Positions 35,955-45,718 are shown, counted from the stretch's first letter. The stretch is DNA of 64,000 bases from Hydrogenophilus sp. (GCA_020725265.1 DYFK01000001.1:104969-168968); one strand, 5' to 3'. Notes: a model not told the origin generated them from the sequence alone. Made by a program: numbers and translations.

Positions 35955-38389
35955 CCCCGGCCGGTGATGTCCGCGACGCCGCCATCCGCCAGCACCGCGA
36001 AATCGGCCGGCGCCTGGCCGGCGAGCCGGCGCGCGTGCATGTGCTGGAAGGCGGCTTCCAGATGGCGCCGGAAGCGGTCGCTGTCGAACAGCGGGGCGGT
36101 CGCGCGCGCCGCCGTCAAACGCGCGCGGAGATCGGCCAGCATGTCCGGGTTGCCGGCCAGGCGCAGGGCGATCGCCTCGTACTCGTCCGGCGTGCCGGCG
36201 ATCAGTTCGGGCAGGCCCACGGCCTTGAGCAGGCTGGCGGCGACCCGGCCGGCGAAGGCGCGGCCCGGCCGGGTCAGCACCGGCACGCCGGCCCACAGGG
36301 CATCGCTGGCGGTGGTATGGGCGCCATACGGCAGGGTATCGAGGAACAGGTCGGCGCGCGCCAGGCGGGCCAGATGCTTGGCGATCGGCCGGATACGCGC
36401 GAACACCAGCCGGTCCGGCGCGACACCGCGTTTTTCCGCCTCACCGCGCAGGTTGGCCTGCGCGGTCTCGTCGTCGCACAGCAGCCAGAGCACGCTGCCT
36501 TCGACCTTGGTGAGCAGACGCATCCAGAGGTCGAACACCGCCGGTTTGATCTTGTGAACGCCGTTGAAGCAACAGAATACGAAGCCGTTTTCCGGCAGGC
36601 CGAGCTCGGCGCGCGACGGCGCGTCCTCGTGGATCTCGCGGGTGGCGTCGTTGACCTGGTAGCTGTCCGGCAGCCAGACCACGCGCTCCTGGAAATGGAC
36701 GAGGCCATCGACCGGAATCACCGTCTCGTCGGCGATCACGTAATCGATGAAATCGGCGCCCATGCTGCCCGGATAGCCGAGGTAGTTGATCTGGATCGGC
36801 GCGCAACGGCCGGCCAGGATGCCGGTGCGAGCATCCTTGGTATAACCCTTGAGGTCGACCGCGATGTCGATGTCGCGCTCGCGCAGGTAGGCGATCACCT
36901 CGGCGTCGGACATCTCGCGCGCGTCGACGAAGTGCTCGAAGGCGGCCCGCGCCCGCTGGCGCATGGCGTCGTTGGCCTCCGGACCGATCGACACGCCCCA
37001 GACCTCGAATCGTTCGCGGTCATGCAGTTCGAACAGACGCGCGGCCAGGATCATGGTGGCGTGGTTGTGGAAATCGGCCGAGAGGTAGGCGACCCGGATA
37101 CGCCCCGGCGCGCGCGCCGCCGCGACCGGCGCCGCCACGTCCGGAAAATGCCGGGCCACCCAGTTGCGCGCGGCGCGCAGCGCCAGCTCCGGATCGTCCA
37201 GCCAGGCAAGCACCGCGAGCGGCTTGACCTCGCCATTGCCGGCCAGAATCTGTTCGCGGATCACCGCCTCATGCAGGGCGTTGTCACGCCAGCGGCACTG
37301 ACTGGCATGCGCGGCGGCGAGTCGATCGCCGACCAGTAGCTCGGGTTCCGCCAGGGCCACGCCACGTGCCCGCATCAGCCAGCCCTCGGCGACGTCGGGC
37401 AGGTTTTCCAGACGCGCCAGTTCGGCCAGTTCCAACATCGCCTCCAGATTACCGGCGTCCAGGCGCAACGCGCGCGCGAGCGCGTCGGCGGCTTCCGGAC
37501 GCCGATCCAGGCGACGCGCCAGCCGGCCCCGATTGACCCAGGCAGTGACGAAGGCGGGGGCGCCGGTGGTCGCCATCTCGTAACGGGCGAGCGCTTCCTC
37601 GATGCGGTCCATCGATTCCAGGATCACGCCCTGGGTGTTGATCGCGTCGGCATCGTTCGGTGTCGCCGCCAGCAGGGCATCGAGCTCAGCCAGCGCTTCT
37701 TCCGGCCGGCCGGCGCCAGCCAGAGCCTGCGCGCGGCCGACGCGGGCATCGCGCAACGGCCCTTTGGCCAGCAGCAGATCGAAATGCCCGATCGCCTCGT
37801 CGGCGCGGCCCAGTTCGGTGAGAACCCGGCCGATGGTCAGGTGGGCGATGATCAGTCGCGGCTCGGCGGTCAATGCCCGTTGCGCGCTCTCCAGCGCCTC
37901 GTCGGGCCGGCGCGCGACCAGCAGCGCGTTCGCCCGGTTCAGCCAGGCCGCCGCGAACTCGGGCATGCGCGTCAGCGCGGTATCGAAGCTCGCGATCGCG
38001 TCGAGCGCCCGCCCCATCGCCAGCAAGGCATTGCCATGGCCGAACCAGGCATTGACCAGATCGGGATTGAGCTTGAGGGCCATGTCGAACGCCAGCAGGG
38101 CCTCGTCATGGCGCCCCAGCGCGGACAGCGCCCGGCCCCGGCCGACATGCGCCTCGGCGAAATCCGGGGCGCCACGCGTAGCCGCCTCGAACCGGGCGAG
38201 CGCGTCGGCCGCCGCGTTGAGTTCGAGCTTGCATTCACCCAGATGGTGCAGCACCAGCGGGTGCCCGGGTTTTTGCATCAATACCGTTTCATACAGGGCC
38301 ACCGCCGCCCGGTATTGCTGGGGCGCGCGCGCCTGGTTGTGCATGCGCACCGCCTGCTGGAAAAGGGCATCCGCCGTATTGGTCGCCAT
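35951..38389 (-). CDS. TPR protein with GT41 (OGT/SPINDLY-like) catalytic domain, tandem paralog
   Basis: Many TPRs; RIRVAYLSADFHNHATMILAARLFELHDRERFEV; CAPIQINYLGYPGSMGADFIDYVIAD; DALWAGVPVLTRPGRAFAGRVAASLLKAVGLPELIA. Confidence 0.92.
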   Translation of the reverse strand: MATNTADALFQQAVRMHNQARAPQQYRAAVALYETVLMQKPGHPLVLHHLGECKLELNAAADALARFEAATRGAPDFAEAHVGRGRALSALGRHDEALLAFDMALKLNPDLVNAWFGHGNALLAMGRALDAIASFDTALTRMPEFAAAWLNRANALLVARRPDEALESAQRALTAEPRLIIAHLTIGRVLTELGRADEAIGHFDLLLAKGPLRDARVGRAQALAGAGRPEEALAELDALLAATPNDADAINTQGVILESMDRIEEALARYEMATTGAPAFVTAWVNRGRLARRLDRRPEAADALARALRLDAGNLEAMLELAELARLENLPDVAEGWLMRARGVALAEPELLVGDRLAAAHASQCRWRDNALHEAVIREQILAGNGEVKPLAVLAWLDDPELALRAARNWVARHFPDVAAPVAAARAPGRIRVAYLSADFHNHATMILAARLFELHDRERFEVWGVSIGPEANDAMRQRARAAFEHFVDAREMSDAEVIAYLRERDIDIAVDLKGYTKDARTGILAGRCAPIQINYLGYPGSMGADFIDYVIADETVIPVDGLVHFQERVVWLPDSYQVNDATREIHEDAPSRAELGLPENGFVFCCFNGVHKIKPAVFDLWMRLLTKVEGSVLWLLCDDETAQANLRGEAEKRGVAPDRLVFARIRPIAKHLARLARADLFLDTLPYGAHTTASDALWAGVPVLTRPGRAFAGRVAASLLKAVGLPELIAGTPDEYEAIALRLAGNPDMLADLRARLTAARATAPLFDSDRFRRHLEAAFQHMHARRLAGQAPADFAVLADGGVADITGRG

Positions 38390-38730
38390 CCGTCGCGCTT
38401 TCTCTTTCAATGGAATTGCGCCGCGCCAGCGGAGAACCCGACGCGCGGCGAGAACGCGCGATTATCCGTCATTCATGGGGGTTTTTCGCGCTTGGCGCGC
38501 CCGCCCGGAGCGTTCCCGGCCTCGACATCTCCGATCCCGCCACCGGCGCCATGACTACCCAGGCGCGAAATTGTGGCGCCTATCGGTCCGACTCGGTCAA
38601 AGCCCGTACGACATGTTCAGGGCTCCGCCTGCAATCCAGAATGCGCCAGACCTCCATGGCTTCGCCATTGATCCAGTGCACTCCCCGCAGCCTTGAACGC
38701 GCCCGTTCGACAGGCCGACCATACCCATGC

Positions 38731-38759
38731 ACTGGATTCCCGCCACGCGGGAATCCAGT
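38731..38759. repeat. REP-like hairpin: 13-bp perfect inverted repeat
   Basis: actggattcccgc-cac-gcgggaatccagt in an intergenic region. Confidence 0.7.
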
Positions 38760-38775
38760 CGACGCGCCCTGCGTG

Positions 38776-39684
38776 TCACTCCTTCCTGGCGAACGGATTG
38801 ACCACCATCTCCTCGAACGCCTGCTTGTCGAAGGTCACGTCCGGCAGGTTTTTGTATTTCTCGATTTCCACGTCGACCAGATCGCGGCGGAATCGATTCA
38901 TTTCATCCTGAATCAGCCTTTCCTTGACGTCGTCGAACGGCACCGGACCGGCCGCCCTGCGATCCGTCAGGCGGATCAGGTGATAGCCGAACCGGGTCTT
39001 GACCGGACCAGCCAGATCGCCAGCCTTTTCCAGGCCGAAAGCGGCTTCCTCGAATTCCTTGACCATGCGGTTGCGGCCGAAGTATCCGAGATCACCCTTG
39101 TTCTTCTTGGCCGAGGGATCCTCGGAAACCTCGACGGCCAGATCCGCCAGCGACTTCTCGCCGGACTTGATCTCGGCCAGCAGCTTTTCCGCCAGCGCCA
39201 GGGCCTCCTCGTCGGTACGATCCTTTGTCGTGATCAGGATATGTTCGGCGCGCACCTGTTCCGGACGCATGAACTCATCCTGTCGCACCTTGTAGGTCTC
39301 CAGCGCGAGTTTTTCGAAATCGGGCTTGGGCGCGGTTTCATGGAGATAGTTGATCTGGAATTGCGAGCGCATCCGGCTGGTGACGTCCTCCAGCGCCAGT
39401 TTCTCGTCCGGCGTCAGCGGCCGGTCACCGATGGCCTCGGCCAGCTTGCGCGTCACGAACATACCGAATACGAATTCCTCCACTTTTTTCCGGTCCGCCC
39501 AGAAGGCATCCTGCTTGTCTTTCGGAACGCTCATCAGGACGTGCATGCGCAACGCCTCCTGGGTGATGGTCACGTCGCCATGCTTCATGATGACACGCCC
39601 AACCGACTCGGTCGCGCCAGCCAAACCCGAACCCATCACACCCGAAATCATGGCGACCATCACGGCAACCCTGGAAAACTTCAT
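38776..39684 (-). CDS. Secreted PpiC-type (parvulin) peptidyl-prolyl isomerase / foldase
   Basis: Signal peptide MKFSRVAVMVAMISGVMGSGLAGA; RAEHILITTKDRTDEEALALAEKLLAEIKSGEKSLADLAVEVSEDPSAKKNKGDLGYFGRNRMVKEFEEAAF...GYHLIRLTDRR. Confidence 0.93.
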   Translation of the reverse strand: MKFSRVAVMVAMISGVMGSGLAGATESVGRVIMKHGDVTITQEALRMHVLMSVPKDKQDAFWADRKKVEEFVFGMFVTRKLAEAIGDRPLTPDEKLALEDVTSRMRSQFQINYLHETAPKPDFEKLALETYKVRQDEFMRPEQVRAEHILITTKDRTDEEALALAEKLLAEIKSGEKSLADLAVEVSEDPSAKKNKGDLGYFGRNRMVKEFEEAAFGLEKAGDLAGPVKTRFGYHLIRLTDRRAAGPVPFDDVKERLIQDEMNRFRRDLVDVEIEKYKNLPDVTFDKQAFEEMVVNPFARKE

Positions 39685-39719
39685 CTTCAAACTCCCATGA
39701 ACAGACAATCGAAGGACTC

Positions 39720-39753
39720 AAAAAAATGCCCCAGCCGGAAAAGGCTGGGGCAT
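39720..39753 (-). terminator. Rho-independent terminator of the repeat-protein gene
   Basis: atgccccagcc-ggaaaa-ggctggggcat with an adjacent poly-A run on the plus strand (poly-T for the minus transcript). Confidence 0.88.
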
Positions 39754-39767
39754 CCGCCAAACGGAAA

Positions 39768-41468
39768 TCAGTTGCTTTCGAAATAGAAGCTGCAACCGTT
39801 CGACGACGTGCAGGTGGGCTCACCGGTCGGGTCGTTCCGGCTGGAAACGTTCACCCAGTAGGTTTGACCCGGCTGCAGGTGGCAATACCTGGAAAGTGGC
39901 GCCACCGAGGTGGAATACCCGATCGAGTATTTGACCTGGGAAACCTCGGTACCCAGACCATAACAACCCGCCAGCTTGTTCGAGGTCGCGTAGTCGCCCT
40001 TGCACTGGGAGATCACCACCCGCTTGGCGTTCTGCGACGAGGTCGTCCTCGTCGCGTTGATCGAGCGGACCGAAGCGCCGGCCCCCGCGGGAACGGTGAT
40101 CTTGAAGGCGTAGACGACATCCGGCCCCGGCGAGTAGGTCGCGCGCTGCATTGGGTTGGCGGACATCGGCGTATCGACTTCGGTGATCGTGCCCGGCATG
40201 TTGATGCCGTTACAGGAGATCCCGGTCGGCGTCTGCTCGAACGTGAACGCCACCGCGCAATCGCCGCTGACCGCGCCCGTGGTGTAGGTCCAGCTGGTCC
40301 CGCTGCCCGACAGCGTGCCACTCGCGCAGGTATTGGAACCGACCACCGGGTTGTAACCAGTCGTGGTGGTCAGGCCGATCACCGCCGTGGTACCGCCCGC
40401 GACCGGATTGCCCGGCTGTTGGGACACGCTGCCGTTGGCGCCACTGGCGCTGGCGGTCACGGTATAGCCGCGCTTGACGGAACAGCTCGCGGTGCTGCTT
40501 GAGCCATTGATGCCGCTACACGTCCAGGAGTACTGGTTGGCGCTGGTGGAGACCGCGGATGGCGTCGTCCCGCTGCCACACAAATTGGCGGTCGGCGCCG
40601 AGGTCAGCACGTTGGTGGTGCTGTGCGCGCTGCCACAAACCCCCGCCACCGGCGTGTTGCTGAAGGTCGCCACCAGCGTGCAAGCGGCGTTGATCGGCCC
40701 GGCATTGAAGGTATTTCCGCTCGCGGAACCAGGACAACCGGAGAACGAAACCGAATAATTATTGGAGCTGGACGCGGTGAATTGCGCGCTGCCGCCCTGC
40801 GCCACATCCGCGCTGCCCGGCGAGACGTTGAAGGTACCCGTCAGACCCGACGAAACCGTGCTGGTTGCGATGGTATAACCCTTGACCGCGTAGCAACTGG
40901 CATCGCTACCGCCACCGGAGCCCGCGCAGGTCCAACTGAAATAATCCGGGCCGGTCACCGCCAGCTTCGGCGTGCTTCCAGCCGCGCACTGCTCGGTCCC
41001 ACTCGGCATCGACGTCGCCGAGCCGTTGTTCTTGGTGCCGCAGGCACCGTTGACGACGCCGTAGCTGCCCGGGCTACCAGAGGTGACTGTCGCCAGCGGG
41101 TTGGCCGACTTGACCACCACCCTGGCCTCGGTGGAAGTGACCGCGCTATCGCCAGTACCGGCCACTGTAAATATGTAAGGCGTGGTATCGCTAGTGCCGC
41201 TGCCCAAGGTGGCGGGCGTGGTGAATTTGACTGGCTTGCCCACGTCCTGATTCAGCGTGATGCTGCCGGTCACGCTTGCACCATTCAAGCGCCAATCAAT
41301 GGTGTCCAAGGCATTTTCCGCGCCAGCACCACAATCAGCGGTCAGTTCGATGGTCTGGCCCTCGGCCAGAATGCTGTATGCCGGCGTGATCGTACAGTCG
41401 ATCGCCGCCGCCGTTCCCGACATGGCGAACAACAAAGCCGCCAACGTCGCTCTATTCATGTGCTTCAT
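39768..41468 (-). CDS. Secreted repeat-containing surface protein (Cys-rich SWTC modules)
   Basis: Signal peptide MKHMNRATLAALLFAMSGTAAA; repeated modules GACGT..CAAGST..YFSWTCAGSGGGSDASCYAVKGYTI and GVCGS..LCGSGTTPS..QYSWTCSGINGSSSTASCSVKRGYTV. Confidence 0.8.
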   Translation of the reverse strand: MKHMNRATLAALLFAMSGTAAAIDCTITPAYSILAEGQTIELTADCGAGAENALDTIDWRLNGASVTGSITLNQDVGKPVKFTTPATLGSGTSDTTPYIFTVAGTGDSAVTSTEARVVVKSANPLATVTSGSPGSYGVVNGACGTKNNGSATSMPSGTEQCAAGSTPKLAVTGPDYFSWTCAGSGGGSDASCYAVKGYTIATSTVSSGLTGTFNVSPGSADVAQGGSAQFTASSSNNYSVSFSGCPGSASGNTFNAGPINAACTLVATFSNTPVAGVCGSAHSTTNVLTSAPTANLCGSGTTPSAVSTSANQYSWTCSGINGSSSTASCSVKRGYTVTASASGANGSVSQQPGNPVAGGTTAVIGLTTTTGYNPVVGSNTCASGTLSGSGTSWTYTTGAVSGDCAVAFTFEQTPTGISCNGINMPGTITEVDTPMSANPMQRATYSPGPDVVYAFKITVPAGAGASVRSINATRTTSSQNAKRVVISQCKGDYATSNKLAGCYGLGTEVSQVKYSIGYSTSVAPLSRYCHLQPGQTYWVNVSSRNDPTGEPTCTSSNGCSFYFESN

Positions 41469-41796
41469 TTTCCATCCTTTCCACATCCAGTCACAAACCC
41501 ATGGGGCAGACAGGGCCACGAGACTCAAGTTCCTCAAGCTCCCGACACTCGCGCCATCTTGGCGCAACCCCAACCGTTTGGACGCAGCGCTTTTCAACCC
41601 TTCTGGCCACGCAGCCATCCCATGCTTCGCGCATCAAGCCGATCCTCCAACCGATGCCTCATTTTCATTATAAATCGCATACCAAACATCAGTCCCCGCG
41701 CAAGCGACCGTTCACCCCCCTGATACGCACGGCAGTCAGCCCCTTTCAGCCGCGGGCATCGGACCAAGGCCGGGACGGCTCGCCGGTCTTTGGACG

Positions 41797-41827
41797 AAAA
41801 AAAACCGGACACCCGAAGGTGTCCGGT
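41797..41827 (-). terminator. Strong Rho-independent terminator of the S-layer-like gene
   Basis: Minus strand ACCGGACACC-TTCG-GGTGTCCGGT-TTTTTTT: perfect 10-bp stem, UUCG loop, poly-T. Confidence 0.95.
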
Positions 41828-41870
41828 CATCAACCTGAGCAAGGACTCTTGCGAGTCCGACTTTGTCAGG

Positions 41871-43313
41871 TTACCGGTTGTAGGTACCCGTTTCAGCCTT
41901 GTGCACCACGCTACCCATGTAGTTGCTCAGGCCACCCGCGAGGGTGTTCTCACTGGTAAAAGCCGAGTAGCCGATGACCGGCAGGCCAACCAGGGTGTCG
42001 TAGGACGGAGTACCAACACCAGCAACGGTGGCATCGCCCGGCAGCAGCGCGCGGCCGCTATCGAACCAAGAACCGTCGTCATTGGCATCACCGGTGAAGG
42101 TGATCTTCATCCAGCCCAGCTCAAAGCCGGAGGCCAGCTGGATGCTGTTGTTGGTGTAAACGGCACCGTACAGCGAAGCCGCGCTACCGGTGCCATCACG
42201 CTTGATGGAAACGGTGTTGACTTCGTGACACAGGTTCAGGCCAGGGTTGCCCGGGGGCAGCGGAGAGAAGTCACCTTCGGTCACGACGGTGGTGTTCTCT
42301 TCACGATCCCAGTAATCGACGGCGATCGGGTCGCAGGACTCGGCGGACGACGTGTTCCACTTGGCGGAGAACGGACGCGCCGTATTCGGGCCGTTGACGT
42401 AGAAACGCTTGGTCGGGAAGGTCACAACCCAGTTGGTGCTGGAGTTACGGCCGCTATCCACAACGTAGTCGTTCATGATGGCGCTGCGCATCAGCACGGC
42501 GGAAACCGGGTCGACCGGCTGGGCGCGAGTAGCGTCCGGAGCCCAATCGATGGCCATGCCATCACGGATCAGCACGGCATCGGTGCCAACCTGTTCCAGC
42601 GACGGCAGCAGGCTGCCCGGAGGCGTGTGCTGACCACCGTCCAGAGCGGACCAGAAGTTGTCCAGCGCGACGGCGTCATAGGTGGTGCGCAGACCGCTGC
42701 CCACGGAGATGGTGGTGCCGTAGCCATACAGGCCACCGGTCGGAGCAACGACGTTGCCAGACTGGTTCAGCAGACCGCCGGAAGCGGCGGCGGTACGGAC
42801 CGTGCCGCAGTTGCCGGGAACGCCATTGACGTGCTTGATCGCGGTAACCAGGGTGGAGTGAACCACGTTACCCATCTCGATCAACTCGATGTAGCCCTCG
42901 CGAGTACGCGCGGTGGTGCGCCAAGCGGTGGCATCGGTCACGTACTGGTAGTTCCGGAACTCGATACCGGAGGAGGTCACCTGACCGGACGTGCAGGACG
43001 TATCCGTGGTCATGATGGCGGCGCCAGAATCGGTACGGAAGATCTTGGCGCTCCACTCGTCATACGGGGACAGGTAGAGGTTGAAGTCCAGAACTTCCTG
43101 GCTGTTCATGCCTTCCAGGATACGGACCTTGACGGCCTTGGTCGTGTTCTGGGTGTTCACGACGCTGACGTAGGTTTCGTAACCATTCTGAACGGTGTAG
43201 TACGGATAGAGCAGGACTTGCCCGGTGCCGTCCGGGTTGACGTGCACAGCTTGTGCGGAGCCTGCAACGCCAAGACCGGCCAGCATGGCAGCAGAGAGAA
43301 GTTTCATCTTCAT
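41871..43313 (-). CDS. Probable S-layer-like / abundant cell-surface protein
   Basis: Signal peptide MKMKLLSAAMLAGLGVAGSAQA then VHVNPDGTGQVLLYPYYTVQNGYETYVSVVNTQNTTKAVKVRILEGMNSQEVLDFNLYLSPYDEWS; strong terminator and narrow codon choice suggest high expression. Confidence 0.7.
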   Translation of the reverse strand: MKMKLLSAAMLAGLGVAGSAQAVHVNPDGTGQVLLYPYYTVQNGYETYVSVVNTQNTTKAVKVRILEGMNSQEVLDFNLYLSPYDEWSAKIFRTDSGAAIMTTDTSCTSGQVTSSGIEFRNYQYVTDATAWRTTARTREGYIELIEMGNVVHSTLVTAIKHVNGVPGNCGTVRTAAASGGLLNQSGNVVAPTGGLYGYGTTISVGSGLRTTYDAVALDNFWSALDGGQHTPPGSLLPSLEQVGTDAVLIRDGMAIDWAPDATRAQPVDPVSAVLMRSAIMNDYVVDSGRNSSTNWVVTFPTKRFYVNGPNTARPFSAKWNTSSAESCDPIAVDYWDREENTTVVTEGDFSPLPPGNPGLNLCHEVNTVSIKRDGTGSAASLYGAVYTNNSIQLASGFELGWMKITFTGDANDDGSWFDSGRALLPGDATVAGVGTPSYDTLVGLPVIGYSAFTSENTLAGGLSNYMGSVVHKAETGTYNR

Positions 43314-43669
43314 CGCATGGTTCCCTTGCGTGGTTGAGAAAAATTTGGAGCCTAACAACAAGCCGGGCTCACAACCCAGACTCGTGGGGGCGAGTATCTC
43401 ACAAGGCCCCTGAGCCGCGTCAAGCTTGCGGCCGCTTCCTTCAATTACTTGTTCCATCTTCGATGTTGCGCCCGAACAACAAGGATTCATCAATCGAAAT
43501 GGGCCAAACATCTTGTGACAGATTAAACCAGTCTTGTGTGGTTTCAAGGCGACGGCGCGATTGATCGATGACGGATACGGAATTTGTTGCAACTTCGTCA
43601 CCAACCCGGCTGACGGCGCGGATTGGATTTCATCCACACCGCGCCCTCATGACCACCGCCATTTCCGGC

Positions 43670-44125
43670 CTAGATCTGATACCGCCACCATTGCCCATCC
43701 AGGCGTACCCAGGTATCCGGAACGATCGAACTGGACTCGCCCTTGATTACGGTCCGCCCGGTATCCAGATCCCGGTAGGTCAGCCGGACTTCCGCGCTAC
43801 AGCGGTCTTCCTGCTGGCATTCGACCTTGAGCACGCTGGCGGATATGAACCTGGCGATCGGCTGGGTGCGCACGACGTGGCGTTCATATCGGGTGCGCTG
43901 ACGGTATCCCGGCGTCATCAGATCGTAGGTGCCGCGATAGTCTTCCGCGACCACCGCGTTCCAGTACGCCTGCACACGCTCGGCGACCAATTCCTCCACG
44001 GTCTTGGTTTTTTCCACCGCCTCGGCGGGCGGTTCAGCCACGGTTTCGGCGGCCTTCGACATGGCCGATCCACCCATCAGAACGCCGGCAAGAACGACAA
44101 AAGCAACACGATGCAATGCACTCAC
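43670..44125 (-). CDS. Secreted hypothetical protein (NTF2/SnoaL-like)
   Basis: MSALHRVAFVVLAGVLMGGSAMSKA signal peptide; AERVQAYWNAVVAEDYRGTYDLMTPGYRQRT...; VRLDGQWWRYQI. Confidence 0.65.
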   Translation of the reverse strand: MSALHRVAFVVLAGVLMGGSAMSKAAETVAEPPAEAVEKTKTVEELVAERVQAYWNAVVAEDYRGTYDLMTPGYRQRTRYERHVVRTQPIARFISASVLKVECQQEDRCSAEVRLTYRDLDTGRTVIKGESSSIVPDTWVRLDGQWWRYQI

Positions 44126-44284
44126 AACACACTCCTATTAGTAAATAGCAGCCCACCCGGAAGCGCCGTGGGCATTTTCCCTATTTCCGGCGGCGGTTGA
44201 ACGGCTTTCAAAGCCGTTCGAACGGCGCCTTCCATGCTCCCGTTTTGCTGGCTCAACCTGCCGTGACCCGGCCGGACGTGGACA

Positions 44285-44884
44285 TCAAAGGGTTACGCGG
44301 AGTTTCTCATACAGCCGCAACACCTTGGGCACGTAGGCCAAGGTCTCGCGGTAGGGGGGGATTTTGCGGCCGTGGCGGATGACGGCGTTCTCACCGGCGT
44401 TGTAGGCCGCCAGCGCCAGTTCGAGGTTGTCGCCGAACAGGTCGAGCAGGTCTCGCAGATAGCGGGTGCCGCCCCGGATGTTCTGGGCTGGATCGAAGGC
44501 ATCGGCAACTTCATAACGTTTGGCGGTGCCGGGCATCAGTTGCATGAGCCCCTGGGCGCCGACTCGGGACACGGCCCTGGGGTTGTAGCCGGACTCGGCG
44601 GTGATGACGGCGTGGACGAGTGCCTTGTCGACACCGAACTCCTCGGCGGCCGCCTCGACATGTGGCGCGAACTCGGCGGCACGGCCGGTTTGTGGCGAGG
44701 CCTTGGCGCGGTTGTCGGCGGCTTCGGCTTTCAGCAAGGCGAAGATGAGTTGAAAGCCGTTGTGCGAGGGCACATTGGTGTAATGCACGACGCCATCGGC
44801 GTCGGTATAGGTGTAGACGTCCGCGCGCGCGCCGGCTCCGGCCAGCATGGAGGCGATGAGAAGCGCGCGGATGGCGATGATCAT
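44285..44884 (-). CDS. Lytic transglycosylase with N-terminal DUF4124 domain
   Basis: ARADVYTYTDADGVVHYTNVPS (DUF4124); ALVHAVITAESGYNPRAVSRVGAQGLMQLMPGTAKRY...NIRGGTRYLRDLLDLFGDNLELALAAYNAGENAV (SLT). Confidence 0.92.
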   Translation of the reverse strand: MIIAIRALLIASMLAGAGARADVYTYTDADGVVHYTNVPSHNGFQLIFALLKAEAADNRAKASPQTGRAAEFAPHVEAAAEEFGVDKALVHAVITAESGYNPRAVSRVGAQGLMQLMPGTAKRYEVADAFDPAQNIRGGTRYLRDLLDLFGDNLELALAAYNAGENAVIRHGRKIPPYRETLAYVPKVLRLYEKLRVTL

Positions 44885-45055
44885 GACGATATAGATATAT
44901 GGGATGGGCGGAGCCGCGGGTTGCCGTACATGGAACAATTTCACCGAGAATTGTTCCCAACCCTTTGATTTTACGTAATAGCCACTCGATCCTGAAAGAT
45001 CAGCCCAGGTATGGACCGACAGCGCGCCACGGGTTGTGGTCGATTCGCCCGATGC

Positions 45056-45145
45056 CCACCGGACACCATCCCATCGCGGGCGGGCGGGAATCCGGCATGC
45101 AGGCACTCGCCCGATTGCGCTGGCCTCCCGCATGCGCGGGAATGA
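45056..45145. repeat. Degenerate REP-like element
   Basis: catcgcgggcgggcgggaatccggcatgc... and cccgc-atgc-gcgggaatgacgg in an intergenic region; shares the GCGGGAAT core with the hairpin at 38731. Confidence 0.45.
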
Positions 45146-45163
45146 CGGAGCTTGGATGCCGAA

Positions 45164-45709
45164 TCAGTAATCCCGCTGGTACTGGCCGCCGCTGTCGAGC
45201 AGCCGGCGTATGGTCGGCAGGTGATTGGGCGCTTCGACCGTGCAGAAGTAGTGGAAGAACAACTCGCGGTGATAGCCGCCGGACAGACGGGCCTGGATGG
45301 GTTCCCAACGGGCGTTGCGGTTGCGCGACCATTCCCCGTCGGTAGCCTGCTTGCGGCCGAACGCATAGAGCTTGCGTTCCCCGGTTTCGCAACGCATGCC
45401 TTCGAAACTGACGTTTTCCGCGCCGGTCGCGCTCCGGATGACCATGACGTAACGGACGACACCGTCCTCGCCGGCGGACAGCGAAGCGCGATCGACGAAA
45501 TAGCGATGACTGGTGGTACCGCCGATCTCGACGCGGACCAGATTGCGGTCCTCCGGATAAGCCGGCAGGCGCGCCTGGATTTCGTTCCAGGTCCTGGCCT
45601 CTCCCTCGAAGTCCCGTTCAAACTCGCCCCAGTTGGCGGCGGTGGCGGCGGCGGTGGCCGTCCCAACCAGAAAAGGGGTGATCAGGGTGGCGGCGATGAA
45701 GTGGCGCAT
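45164..45709 (-). CDS. CNP1-like family secreted protein
   Basis: Signal peptide then NWGEFERDFEGEARTWNEIQARLPAYPEDRNLVRVEIGGTTSHRYFVDRASLSAGEDGVVRYVMVIRSATGAENVSFEGMRC. Confidence 0.85.
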   Translation of the reverse strand: MRHFIAATLITPFLVGTATAAATAANWGEFERDFEGEARTWNEIQARLPAYPEDRNLVRVEIGGTTSHRYFVDRASLSAGEDGVVRYVMVIRSATGAENVSFEGMRCETGERKLYAFGRKQATDGEWSRNRNARWEPIQARLSGGYHRELFFHYFCTVEAPNHLPTIRRLLDSGGQYQRDY

Positions 45710-45718
45710 GCGGTGTTC

